DNA of 50,886 bases from assembly GCA_002898075.1 (NCBI GenBank), contig BDSV01000173.1:1-50886 (forward strand). Direction: 5' to 3'. A program made the position numbers and the translations under genes. How positions within the stretch are numbered: position 1 is the first letter of the stretch; each line of letters begins with the position of its first letter. This DNA is from a bacterium BMS3Abin03. Its GTDB lineage: Bacteria > Bacteroidota > Ignavibacteria > Ignavibacteriales > Ignavibacteriaceae. Positions 1-8,847 of this stretch are shown here, in pieces. The notes beneath the pieces are model-generated. The model had not been told where the DNA came from. It saw only the letters and a program-made list of their open reading frames with translations, and ran no database searches.

Positions 1-2027
1 TCTAAAATAAATACTCCCGGTATATTTTCCTTATCACCATTAACGCTGGTAATTAAATCATTCTGAAAAATATACAATCCGTCATAGTAATCCGCCACAT
101 AAATGTAATTATCGCTAATGTAAACACCCACTGCAGAACTCCCTGTATCAAACAAACCAACTTCGGCTGGTGCTGCCGGGTTGCTAACTTCTATTATGCG
201 TAAACCTCCATGCGCATTAGCCACATAAGCGTATTTACCGCTGACATAAACATTCGCTGCAGAGTTATCCGTATTAAAAAAACCAATTTCGGTCGGCGCC
301 GTCGGATCACTTACATCTATTATGCGTAAACCATCACTTTTATCCGCTACATAAGCGTAATTGCCGTCGATGAAAACACCCAATGCATAACTTTCCGTAT
401 CAAAAAACCCGACTTCGGTTGGTGCTGTAGGATCGCTCACATCTATTATACGTAAACCATCATCCCAATCCGCCACATAAGCGTAATTGCCGACAACTTC
501 AACATTTAATGCAACACTTCCCGTATTAAAAACCCCGACTTCGGTCGGCGCTGTAGGATCGCTCACATCTATGATACGTAAGCCATCATTACCATCCGCC
601 ACATAAGCGTATTTACCGCTGACATAGACACCTTGTGCAACATTCTCCGTATTAAAAAGACCAACTTCGGTCGGTGCTGTAGGATCGCTCACATCTATGA
701 TACGTAAACCAGCAACGCCATTTGCCACATAAGCGTAATTACCGACGATGTAAACATCCCTTGCAGAACTTTCCATTTCAAAAAAACCTACTTCAGTCGG
801 TGCTGCCGGATCGCTCACATCTATTATGCGTAAACCATCATACCAATTCGCTACATAAGCGTAATTGCCGACTACGTAAATATCATCTGTAATACTCTCC
901 GTTTCAAAAAAGCCGGCTTCGGTCATCGCCGCCGGATTGCTCACGTCTATAACGCGTACGCCATTAAAATCATTCGCCACATAAGCGTAATCCCCGATGA
1001 CGTAAACATTTCTTGTATAAGTTCCCATCTCCAAAAAACCGGCTTCAGTCGGTGCTGCCGGATCGCTCACATCTATTATGCTTAAACCATCAATCCAAGT
1101 CGTTACATAAGCATATTTACCGATAACGTAAATACCGCTTGCATAATATATCGCATCAAAAAAACCGGCTTCAGTTGGCACTGCCGGATCGCTCACATCT
1201 ATTATGCGCAAGCCATCAGCGCCGTCTGCCAGATAAGCGTAATTGCCGATGACATGAACACCCCTTGCAAAACTTTCCGTATCAAAAAAACCGGTTTCGG
1301 TCGGCGCTGCAGGATTGCTCACATCTATTATGCGTAAACCATCGTACCCATCCGCTACATAAGCGTAATTGCCGACAACATAAACACTCTTTGCATAACT
1401 CCCCGTATTAATAAAACCAACTTGGGTCGGTGCTGCCGGGTTGCTCACATCTATAATGCGTAAACCATTACTTCCATTTGCCACATAAGCATAATTGCCG
1501 TCGACATAAACACCCTCTGCATAACTTCCCATATCAAGAAAACCAACTTCGGCTGCTGCTGCCGGATTGCTTACATCTATGATACGCAAACCATCAAAGT
1601 AATTCGCCACATAAACATAATTACCGCTAACTGCTATACCGTTAACAAGTGATGGTAAAAGAACTTTGCTTATTTCTTGTGGGTTAGCGGGATTCTCAAA
1701 ATCAACTATTTCAAGATAACCGCCGTTTCCAAAGTAAGCTGTGTTTCCTACAACACCAACAGCCATGCAAGGTCCGTTAGCCCATCTGCCTATGAGAGTT
1801 ATATTACTATCTAATGCTGCGGTTTGGTTAATATTTTTGTTTTCGTATAATTGCCGCCATTGCGGTGCTTCATTAAATGTTCCGTTTATATTTTTGAAAA
1901 TATTTTGATCGGTAAAATTAGCGATCCCCTGCCCCAGGGAACTCCCCACAAAAATTGCCGAAAACAGCACAGATATGAAAAGTGTACAAATAATAGACTG
2001 AATAACGCTTCTCACTTCCCTTTCCAT
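1..2027 (-). CDS. Secreted LVIVP-repeat (beta-propeller-like) protein, C-terminus beyond window
   Basis: The frame stays open from an ATG at 2027 to the window edge, so about 675 residues are visible and the end is missing. A good ribosome binding site (AAGGAG) lies just upstream of the ATG. Residues 1 to about 33 form a signal peptide with a hydrophobic core ending near SSLGQG. From about residue 95 the protein consists of LVIVP-type units, one degenerate and then twelve regular ones of exactly 42 residues (126 bp). The unit consensus is YAYVA.G.DGLRIIDVSNP followed by AAPTEVGFF. Such repeats are predicted to fold as beta-propeller blades on secreted proteins. The last visible residues (DGLYIFQND and a linker) leave the repeat pattern. 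By analogy with other cargo here, a T9SS sorting domain probably follows outside the window. The ligand is unknown. Confidence 0.85.
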   Translation of the reverse strand, partial: MEREVRSVIQSIICTLFISVLFSAIFVGSSLGQGIANFTDQNIFKNINGTFNEAPQWRQLYENKNINQTAALDSNITLIGRWANGPCMAVGVVGNTAYFGNGGYLEIVDFENPANPQEISKVLLPSLVNGIAVSGNYVYVANYFDGLRIIDVSNPAAAAEVGFLDMGSYAEGVYVDGNYAYVANGSNGLRIIDVSNPAAPTQVGFINTGSYAKSVYVVGNYAYVADGYDGLRIIDVSNPAAPTETGFFDTESFARGVHVIGNYAYLADGADGLRIIDVSDPAVPTEAGFFDAIYYASGIYVIGKYAYVTTWIDGLSIIDVSDPAAPTEAGFLEMGTYTRNVYVIGDYAYVANDFNGVRVIDVSNPAAMTEAGFFETESITDDIYVVGNYAYVANWYDGLRIIDVSDPAAPTEVGFFEMESSARDVYIVGNYAYVANGVAGLRIIDVSDPTAPTEVGLFNTENVAQGVYVSGKYAYVADGNDGLRIIDVSDPTAPTEVGVFNTGSVALNVEVVGNYAYVADWDDGLRIIDVSDPTAPTEVGFFDTESYALGVFIDGNYAYVADKSDGLRIIDVSDPTAPTEIGFFNTDNSAANVYVSGKYAYVANAHGGLRIIEVSNPAAPAEVGLFDTGSSAVGVYISDNYIYVADYYDGLYIFQNDLITSVNGDKENIPGVFIL
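150..1700 (-). repeat. Tandem 126-bp coding repeat, twelve regular units
   Basis: On the plus strand the phrase CTATTATGCGTAAACC or a close variant recurs near 191, 317, 443, 569, 695, 821, 947, 1073, 1199, 1325, 1451 and 1577. Every step is 126 bases, with no indels. The units encode the 42-residue LVIVP-type repeat of the protein on the minus strand. Variable codons cluster in two short stretches per unit, while the IIDVSNP block stays nearly constant at nucleotide level. Confidence 0.95.
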
Positions 2028-2089
2028 AACGATTCTCCTTACTTTGAGTGATTAAATATATTGTTGAGTTAATTAAATTTTATACAGCT

Positions 2090-2668
2090 TTAATTTATGT
2101 GTGCTATATAATTCAACTCTGCCCATTTAATAATTGATAATGTTCTAAGAGAATCCCGCCAAAATATTTCTCTTCCAACAGGAACATTTATTAAAGACAT
2201 TTTCGAATGCATTAGAACACGGCTGACGATCAAATTGGGAACAGACTCAATTCGATCTTTTGCAAATACAGTATCTACAGTTCCATCAAAACAAACAAGT
2301 AAATAAGATTTTGTAGAATCAATATCATCATACGGGTATGTACGTTCAAATGCAGCACATACACCTGTAATTTGTAAAATAATATTTTCATAATCGATCG
2401 CCTTTCCGCTATCAACACGTACCCATACTGAAAAAGAGCTATCGAAATACATCGTATCTGAGGTAAATCCTAAATTATAAATAAATTCATCTGCAGAATG
2501 CAATGAAACGGAATCTTCAAATCCAACTACAACCTGACCCGGGACAAACTCTAGCGGCATGTTAACAGAAACAATTTTATCTGCATCAGTACAACTTATT
2601 AATTGTAAAATAAAAACTGTAAAAATAAGTGAAGGGATAATTTGTGCTTTAATCATTGCAACTCTCAT
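2090..2668 (-). CDS. Lipoprotein with two subtilase-propeptide-like halves
   Basis: The product of about 192 residues starts with a lipoprotein signal, a hydrophobic stretch ending in LISC with the lipid-bearing Cys near residue 26. I chose the ATG at 2668. A GTG at 2686 and an ATG at 2656 are also possible. After the signal, FVPGQVVVGFED resembles the opening of fervidolysin- or I9-type subtilase propeptides. The last segment (IIKWAELNYIAHI) resembles the usual propeptide end, in which a processed region is followed by AEPNYI. Two similar halves seem to be present, from about residue 45 to 115 and 120 to 192. No protease domain is attached. The gene lies 62 bp upstream of the repeat protein on the same strand, so the two may be co-transcribed. 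The family resemblance is my inference, and the function is unknown. Confidence 0.6.
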   Translation of the reverse strand: MRVAMIKAQIIPSLIFTVFILQLISCTDADKIVSVNMPLEFVPGQVVVGFEDSVSLHSADEFIYNLGFTSDTMYFDSSFSVWVRVDSGKAIDYENIILQITGVCAAFERTYPYDDIDSTKSYLLVCFDGTVDTVFAKDRIESVPNLIVSRVLMHSKMSLINVPVGREIFWRDSLRTLSIIKWAELNYIAHIN

Positions 2669-3113
2669 CTTTTTTCCGCTTTGCACCTGTTCATTTGAGT
2701 ATGCCTCATCACCCGCAGAAATAATATTGTAACTGCGAAGTGTGTTATCGTAATAAACGTAACTTAATTCTTTAGGCAGGAAATGTCAAATGTGAAACGT
2801 GAGGAGACAGGAGAGAGAAATCAATAGTCATTTATCATTTGGAGATGAAGAGATGGTTAACTCCATTAGGATTGAAATGTTTGTAACAGAAAAAAAGGAT
2901 ATTATTCTAACTCAGTTAGGGGTGTTATGTCAAACGTGAAACGTGAGATGTGAAACGGAAAACGAAGGGGGGCTTTTATCATTTCGCTTCGATGTCGTCG
3001 GGAAAGGTTATTGGTTAATAGTCATTTGAGAAAGTTCAATCATCCAATCATTAATTTGATAAATCCTCGTATATTTACATTTATTTTTTAAGTATTCTAA
3101 AGTGAGCGGAGTA
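2669..3113. other. Intergenic region with a short dispersed repeat
   Basis: No gene is supported here. The phrase ATGTCAAAYGTGAAACGTGAG (split for length: ATGTCAAAY plus GTGAAACGTGAG) occurs at 2783-2803 and 2927-2947, and GATGTGAAACGG follows the second copy. A looser pattern, TTAGG-N6-ATGT, occurs three times, near 2772, 2866 and 2916. Promoters for the two divergent flanking genes should also lie here, but I cannot place them. Confidence 0.6.
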
Positions 3114-4781
3114 ATGAAATATTTTATACTAACTTTTTTTATTATTCTTTTAATTCAAACGGCAGGTGCACAGCAAATGAAAACAGCTTTTGTAAATGGT
3201 AAGGTCTACACCGTGAATGAAGAACAACCTTACGCCGAAGCAGTGTTGGTTGACGGTAATAAAATTGCTTTTGTCGGTTCGAATGACGATGTGAAAAAAT
3301 TAACCGATGATAACACTACAGTGATCGACCTTAACGGTAAACTGATGCTTCCGGGGTTTATCGATAGTCATCTTCATTTTACATCAGGCGGATATTATTT
3401 GCTGGGTATAAACTTAAGACCTGCAAAATCTAAAGAAGAATTCGTTCAGATATTGAAAAAATATGTGGAGGGTAGAGAAGGCAGATGGGTAACCGGTGGA
3501 AGATGGGATCATGAGTCATGGAAAGTGAAAGAACTTCCAACAAAAGAATTAATCGACAGTATAACGCCGAACACACCTGTTTTTGTAAGCAGAATTGACG
3601 GTCATGAAGGATTAGCAAATTCAAAAGCATTGGAACTTGCAGGTATTACAAAAGATACTCCGGTTCCTGAAGGCGGGATGATAGTTAAAGACCCGATTAC
3701 AGGTGAACCAACCGGTATATTAAAGGATAATGCGATGAATTTAATCTTCAGAATAATTCCGACAAAAACATTGGAAGAAAATGATGAAGCTGCTTTGAAA
3801 GCCCTTGAAGAAGCACGAATACTGGGAATAACGAGCGTACATGATATGACCCAGCCGGGCGAACTAAAAGCTTATAAAAAAATAAAGGGGGATGGGCAAC
3901 TTACTTGCAGAATTTATTCAATCTGGTCAATCGATAAATATGAAGATTTGGTTTATGCAGGTGTTAATGCCGGAACCGGTGATGAGTATATTAGAAGAGG
4001 TGCATTAAAGGGTTATGCAGACGGATCGCTCGGTTCGAAAACTGCCTGGTTCTTCAAACCTTACGAGAACGACACAACTCATGGTCTTCCGAATGACATT
4101 ATAATAAACGGCGAATTAAAAAAATGGGCATTCGATGCAGACAGGAACAAACTGCAAATTTGTGTGCACGCAATCGGTAACAGGGCAAATAATTACATCC
4201 TCAATCTGTATGAAGAGATAGGGCAAAAGAATCCTGCCTGGGATAGAAGATTCCGGATTGAACACGCACAGCATTTAATTCCCGGTGATGTAAAACGGTT
4301 TGCAGATATTGGCGTGATTGCTTCCGTGCAGCCGTACCACGCGATCGATGACGGCGTTTGGGTAAGAAACAGGATCGGTGCGGAAAGAGAAAAACGGACG
4401 CACATGTACAAATCGTTTCTAGATAATAACGTTGTTGTGGCTTTTGGTACGGACTGGCCTGTAGCTCCGCTTAATCCTCTTTACGGAATTTATGCGGCAG
4501 TTACACGCAGAACTGTTGACGGAAAGAATCCCGACGGCTGGCTGCCCGAACAAAAAATATCCGTCGATGATGCAATAAAGTGCTACACTTTAAACGCAGC
4601 GTATGCAGCTTTTGAAGAAAATATTAAAGGCAGCATCGAACCGGGAAAGTTAGCCGATATGGTTGTGCTTAGTGATGACATTTTAACAATCGACCCGGTT
4701 AAGATTTGGGATGTAAAAGTTGATATGACAATTTTTGATGGAAAGGTTATTTTCGAGCGACAACTAAAATCAGAAGAATAA
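3114..4781 (+). CDS. Exported amidohydrolase (YtcJ-like, Amidohydrolase_3)
   Basis: The protein of 555 residues has an N-terminal signal peptide (hydrophobic core, then QTAGAQ), so it is probably periplasmic. I place the start at the ATG at 3114, with GCGGAG close upstream, rather than the in-frame GTG at 3102. The metal-dependent hydrolase barrel shows GFIDSHLHF (HxH) near residue 85, HAIGNRANN, a later EHAQH segment, and FGTDWPVAPLNP near residue 446. A C-terminal beta-sandwich segment (SIEPGKLADMVVLSDD) is typical of the amidohydrolase superfamily. The substrate cannot be told from sequence; relatives act on formamides, amides and other C-N bonds. It stands alone, with the downstream gene convergent. 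Confidence 0.88.
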   Translation: MKYFILTFFIILLIQTAGAQQMKTAFVNGKVYTVNEEQPYAEAVLVDGNKIAFVGSNDDVKKLTDDNTTVIDLNGKLMLPGFIDSHLHFTSGGYYLLGINLRPAKSKEEFVQILKKYVEGREGRWVTGGRWDHESWKVKELPTKELIDSITPNTPVFVSRIDGHEGLANSKALELAGITKDTPVPEGGMIVKDPITGEPTGILKDNAMNLIFRIIPTKTLEENDEAALKALEEARILGITSVHDMTQPGELKAYKKIKGDGQLTCRIYSIWSIDKYEDLVYAGVNAGTGDEYIRRGALKGYADGSLGSKTAWFFKPYENDTTHGLPNDIIINGELKKWAFDADRNKLQICVHAIGNRANNYILNLYEEIGQKNPAWDRRFRIEHAQHLIPGDVKRFADIGVIASVQPYHAIDDGVWVRNRIGAEREKRTHMYKSFLDNNVVVAFGTDWPVAPLNPLYGIYAAVTRRTVDGKNPDGWLPEQKISVDDAIKCYTLNAAYAAFEENIKGSIEPGKLADMVVLSDDILTIDPVKIWDVKVDMTIFDGKVIFERQLKSEE

Positions 4782-4814
4782 TCCAGACAAGTTCAATACT
4801 ACTGTATTAATTAA

Positions 4815-4888
4815 ATCGTGAAAATTAGTGTAATTGGTGGCAAATAATAGCCGCTAATTCGCGAATGAACGCTAATTTTTGCATACAA
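4815..4888. repeat. Dispersed intergenic repeat of the CGTGAAAATTAGTG type
   Basis: The spacer between two convergent genes holds CGTGAAAATTAGTG followed by AATTGGTGGC, then CGCTAATTCGCGAATG. A related phrase in inverted arrangement occurs at 25898-26013. Such CGTGAATT-type phrases recur between genes in many Bacteroidota-like genomes. Their function is unknown. Confidence 0.4.
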
Positions 4889-4909
4889 TAATTCCTGTTT
4901 TACATCAGT

Positions 4910-5758
4910 TCAAAACTTCGATAAAACAACTGCCAACCATTCATTCATTATTTCTTTTTCTAGAAATTTCAAGCCAAGCGATTGATAATGCTTAACAATT
5001 TCATCTTCGTCCCGCAGTAACAATCCGGATAGGATTACAACGCCGTTCTTCTTAACCTTTACTCTTATTTCCTGCGCAATATATAGAAGAATATTTTTTT
5101 GAATATTGGCAAGTACCAAATCAAAATTATTTTGTGAAACATCGTCAATCTTTCCTTTAATTATATCAACCTGTTTATCAACACTGTTGAGTTTACAGTT
5201 TTCAACACAATTATCATAACACCATTCATCGATATCAACAGCAACGGAAGATGCAGCTCCAAGTTTTATTGCTGCAATTGACAAAATACCCGTACCTGAG
5301 CCGACATCTAAAATTTTTTCACCGCCATTAATATATTTTTCAAGTAAGAGTAAAATTAACTTTGTGCTTTCATGTCCGCCCGTACCAAAAGATATTTTCG
5401 GATCGATGGTAATTACAATTTCATCATCTTTGGCGGTATAATCTTTAAAGGACGGTTTGATGATGATCTTATTAGAAATTTTAATTACTTCCCTGCCCTT
5501 TTCCCACTCTTCGTTCCGGTTTTTATCTTCAATAATTTTTTCATCTACGGTAAACGAGTTGATAACTTTTTCATCTGCCAATTTTGATAATGCGGATTCG
5601 AGGATGGCTTTGTTAGTTAAGGAATTTTCATCGGCGAAAACAATGAGCAAGTTTTCCTGTTCGTTAATTCCCGCAATGTCATATTCCCATAGAACGCTAC
5701 TGACTAAATCGACCGTGAATGGCTCTGTTTTGACAATAAATTCTTTAAACTTTTTCAT
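4910..5758 (-). CDS. prmA: Ribosomal protein L11 methyltransferase
   Basis: This 282-residue SAM-dependent methyltransferase modifies lysines and the N-terminus of ribosomal protein L11. The visible signature is DPKISFGTGGHESTKL, the PrmA-specific block, then ILDVGSGTGILSIA (SAM-binding motif I, near residue 145), then LANIQKNILL in place of the family's NIL motif. Length fits PrmA. Its ATG overlaps the TGA of the upstream PBP4-like gene by four bases (ATGA, 5755-5758), so the two are translationally coupled although functionally unrelated. The N-terminal substrate-recognition domain covers about residues 1-60. Confidence 0.95.
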   Translation of the reverse strand: MKKFKEFIVKTEPFTVDLVSSVLWEYDIAGINEQENLLIVFADENSLTNKAILESALSKLADEKVINSFTVDEKIIEDKNRNEEWEKGREVIKISNKIIIKPSFKDYTAKDDEIVITIDPKISFGTGGHESTKLILLLLEKYINGGEKILDVGSGTGILSIAAIKLGAASSVAVDIDEWCYDNCVENCKLNSVDKQVDIIKGKIDDVSQNNFDLVLANIQKNILLYIAQEIRVKVKKNGVVILSGLLLRDEDEIVKHYQSLGLKFLEKEIMNEWLAVVLSKF

Positions 5759-7188
5759 TTATAATTTGTCAACAGGTTACAAATTTTATCTTCTATCGAA
5801 CGGGCTTTTTTCGTTTCATCCAAAAAATTTTGTATTAAAATTGAAAAAGCGATCAAGTGACTGTTCCTTGCAGTTACATATCCCGATAGATCACTAACAC
5901 CGGCAATTGTTCCGGTTTTTGCGTGAACATTATTCTCAGCTTTTGTTCCATTCATTCTTTTTTCCAAAGTGCCGTCCATGCCTGCAACGGGCAACGAGCT
6001 GTAATAGATATCGAACAAATCCTTACGTGCATAATACATGTATTTTAATAATTCCGTAAGAAGTTCGGCAGAAACGAGGTTGTAACGCGAAACACCCGAA
6101 CCATCGGCAAAAGTATAATCTTCAGGATTCAGCCCGACGGAATCGATCAAATTATTTATTGCACCAATTCCGTTCTTTGCTGATGCGGGAGCACCCGAAT
6201 CGTTTAACGCAAGTGCATACAACAACATCTCCGCACTCAGGTTATCACTCTCTTTGTTAAGATTTACTAAAACACTGTCTAGCCTTCTTTCGTAGAAATT
6301 TAAGAATACAACATTGCCGGGTAATTTTGAAATTTTAATACCGCCTCCAACAGTTATCCCGATGCTGTCTAAATGCTCTCTCATTAAAGTCAGAAAATAT
6401 TTTTCGGGATAAAGCAGATTCACTTTTTCAGTAAAATCGGAGGAATCAATAATAGTTCCCGCCCTAACATCACCTTCGATAATTATATCGTTTGTTCTAT
6501 TTATCCAATCCCTAGTAATTTCAAAATTATTTTCTTCGTATTGGGGAACTGTTATTGATTTATTAATCACATTAACATAGTTTGTCTGCGGAGTTAATGA
6601 AACAGCGGCGGGAGAATCAATTTTACTTCCTTCAACAAAGATTTCAATTGAATTATCATTTATATTTAATGCGCTTAAATACGGCGCCGAAGGATCGGGA
6701 TCGTCATCCCACATCCAACCCCTGCCCCAATAGAGTGAATCTTTAATCGAAATATCGGCATAAAGATTTTCGGTGATATGCTTTATTCCTAAAAGACTTA
6801 TCGATCGGATCATCGAATCGAGATCTGTTGTTGTAAAATCGGGGTCAAGACCTCCTTCAACAAAAATACTTCCGTAAAGAGTATCGCCCGAAATTACCCC
6901 GCTGTGATAAAGCGATGTTTTAAAAGTATAATCGCCGCCGAGAAAAATTAAACCCGCCGCCGAGGTGAGCAGTTTCATATTGGATGCCGGATGCAGAAGC
7001 AGTTTTTCATTTTCTTTATACAGTGTTTTACCTTCCGTCAGATCATAAATATCAATTGCAATTTGTGAATGTTCAAACAGCCTGTCATTTAAAATTTTCT
7101 GTATATCGCTTTTTAGTTTATGTACGCCAGACTGTGAGAAAAGATTGAATGAAAGAATTATTATAAACAGGATTGACTTTTTAAACAT
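5755..7188 (-). CDS. dacB: PBP4-family D-alanyl-D-alanine carboxypeptidase/endopeptidase
   Basis: The 477-residue penicillin-binding protein belongs to peptidase family S13. It has a signal peptide (residues 1 to about 19, ending FSQSG) and acts on peptidoglycan in the periplasm. The three active-site motifs of the family are present: SNMK at residues 69-72 (SxxK), SDN near residue 312 (SxN) and KTG in HAKTGTIAGVSDLSGY near residue 420. Between motifs 1 and 2 lies the long insert typical of PBP4. There is no obvious Shine-Dalgarno sequence upstream. prmA follows directly with a four-base overlap. Confidence 0.93.
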   Translation of the reverse strand: MFKKSILFIIILSFNLFSQSGVHKLKSDIQKILNDRLFEHSQIAIDIYDLTEGKTLYKENEKLLLHPASNMKLLTSAAGLIFLGGDYTFKTSLYHSGVISGDTLYGSIFVEGGLDPDFTTTDLDSMIRSISLLGIKHITENLYADISIKDSLYWGRGWMWDDDPDPSAPYLSALNINDNSIEIFVEGSKIDSPAAVSLTPQTNYVNVINKSITVPQYEENNFEITRDWINRTNDIIIEGDVRAGTIIDSSDFTEKVNLLYPEKYFLTLMREHLDSIGITVGGGIKISKLPGNVVFLNFYERRLDSVLVNLNKESDNLSAEMLLYALALNDSGAPASAKNGIGAINNLIDSVGLNPEDYTFADGSGVSRYNLVSAELLTELLKYMYYARKDLFDIYYSSLPVAGMDGTLEKRMNGTKAENNVHAKTGTIAGVSDLSGYVTARNSHLIAFSILIQNFLDETKKARSIEDKICNLLTNYK

Positions 7189-7237
7189 TGGTTTAATGAT
7201 TATGTGTTAATTTTTAAAATATTTTGCATATCAAATT

Positions 7238-7380
7238 GAGGTTGTCTCAAAAGTATTTATTATTTCCATGAAAACGGAAATGTAAATGTTCTTAAATACA
7301 AAAGATTCCTGCTTTCCCCGATAAATAGGGGCAGGCAGTGGGAATGAGAATTCTATCATTATTACTTTTGAGACAGCTTT
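7238..7380. mobile_element. Small inverted-repeat element (MITE-like), no gene
   Basis: TGTCTCAAAAGTA at 7243-7255 is matched exactly, in inverted orientation, by TACTTTTGAGACA at 7363-7375. The arms extend imperfectly outward (GAGGT on one side, GCTTTC on the other). The roughly 135-bp interior carries no open frame. Ends reading GTCTCAAAAG resemble those of several insertion sequence families, so this may be a non-autonomous remnant. The family assignment is not certain. Confidence 0.5.
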
Positions 7381-7448
7381 CTACAATTACGGTTTCAATT
7401 ATTCGAATTCAATATTTTATCGGAGCTTGAGTTTATGATTTACAATTG

Positions 7449-8813
7449 TTATTCAACATATTTCCTTACCCGGAATTCGGCTCCAATTTTTTCTTCAACG
7501 ACTTTCCTTGCTCTTTCAATCTTTATTTTATCCATCGATAAAACAGTCATTACAACTTTCTCAACATACTGTTTAACGTTTCTGGCAAAATTAATCATCT
7601 CGTTGAACATCCTTGTTTCAAGTCCCATCAACTCCGCATATTGTTTCGGTTCAACGGTGTTAAAACTAATTGAAACAATATCGATCAAGCCACGGAATTC
7701 GGGTGTAATATCCAGTTTATTTATATGGTTGCCATGACCATTTGTGTTCAATCTTGTTCTGCCGCCTTTTTCTTTTACATAAGCGGCTATTTGTTTTACA
7801 ACATTCCATCTGATGGTCGGTTCGCCATAACCGCAGAATACTATTTCATCATACTCAGCCGGGTCACCTATTTCTTTAATATAAACTTCGGCACCCGGTT
7901 CTTCGCTTCTTTCCATTTTAAGATTATAACCCTTTAAAAACGGGTCACTCTTCCTTCGGCAGAACACACAATGAGCATTACAACGATTTGTTACATTTAT
8001 ATAAAGCGAGTTTTTTATTTTGTAAGTAAAGGCGGTTTCCGGTTCGCTGCCGATGCCGAACATGCGAAAAGTATTGAACGCAGTAGTCTTAGCAACATCC
8101 TCAACATTCAAATTATGAACTTCGGCGACTTTTTCGGCAACATATTTTATATAAGCCGGTTCATTCCGTTTTCCGCGAAAAGGTACGGGTGTGAGAAACG
8201 GCGAATCGGTTTCTAATAAGAGGTGATGGATATTAACTTCTTTTAAAATATTTCTCAGGTCTTCGGCATTCTTAAAAGTTATATTCCCGGTAAAAGAGAT
8301 CATATAATTCATACTTATCAGATCGCGTAAATCCTCGATCGTTCCGCTATAACAATGAAATTGTGCCTTCAATCCGCTCGTACAATAGCTGTTTATTATT
8401 TCCATCAAATCCTGGTCGCTATCCCGGTTATGAACGATGACAGGTAAATCCAGTTTTAGTGCAAGCTCTACCTGCGATTTAAAAGCAGCTATCTGGTTTT
8501 CTTTAGGAGAATAATCGTAATAATAATCGAGTCCTATTTCACCGATTGCCACAATTTTTTCATGCTTTGCAAATTCTTCAATCTTTTGCAGCAAGGAGTC
8601 ATCCCAACCTTTAGTTTCGTGCGGATGAATTCCTACGGCACCGTAAATCATTTCGTACTTTTCGGTAAGGTCTATTACTCTCGCTGCGGTATCTAAATCA
8701 GTGGCGGGAACAAGTATATAATCGACACCGTTTTCTTCAGCACGTTGCATAACCTGGTCGAGATCATCCTTAAAATTCGGATAGAATAAATGTGCATGTG
8801 TATCTACAAACAT
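7449..8813 (-). CDS. TatD-family metal-dependent hydrolase fused to a radical SAM domain
   Basis: This 454-residue protein has two domains. Residues 1 to about 255 are a TatD-type nuclease with all usual metal ligands: DTHAHL, GIHPHE, AIGEIGLDY, PVIVHNRD, QFHCYSG and LETDSPFLTP. Residues about 262-454 are a compact radical SAM domain. It has CNAHCVFC (the CxxxCxxC that binds the 4Fe-4S cluster, near residue 276) after NVTNRC, then FCGYGEPT (SAM-binding). TatD-associated radical SAM proteins are a known family, usually encoded next to tatD, and here the two are one chain. The radical SAM substrate is unknown. The gene follows purM by 34 bp on the same strand. The linkage has no in-frame stop, so it is a true fusion in this sequence. 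Confidence 0.9.
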   Translation of the reverse strand: MFVDTHAHLFYPNFKDDLDQVMQRAEENGVDYILVPATDLDTAARVIDLTEKYEMIYGAVGIHPHETKGWDDSLLQKIEEFAKHEKIVAIGEIGLDYYYDYSPKENQIAAFKSQVELALKLDLPVIVHNRDSDQDLMEIINSYCTSGLKAQFHCYSGTIEDLRDLISMNYMISFTGNITFKNAEDLRNILKEVNIHHLLLETDSPFLTPVPFRGKRNEPAYIKYVAEKVAEVHNLNVEDVAKTTAFNTFRMFGIGSEPETAFTYKIKNSLYINVTNRCNAHCVFCRRKSDPFLKGYNLKMERSEEPGAEVYIKEIGDPAEYDEIVFCGYGEPTIRWNVVKQIAAYVKEKGGRTRLNTNGHGNHINKLDITPEFRGLIDIVSISFNTVEPKQYAELMGLETRMFNEMINFARNVKQYVEKVVMTVLSMDKIKIERARKVVEEKIGAEFRVRKYVE

Positions 8814-8847
8814 ATCTTTTAAATATTAAGTTGAGATCGAAAAGAAA

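Noticed and set aside
150-1700. Regular 126-bp repeats could suggest a CRISPR array or satellite
   Set aside because: The units are in frame, encode a continuous LVIVP-repeat protein and have no distinct spacers.
1851-2051. Plus-strand frame of 66 codons
   Set aside because: It is antisense to the signal-peptide region of the repeat protein, has no family resemblance and no ribosome binding site.
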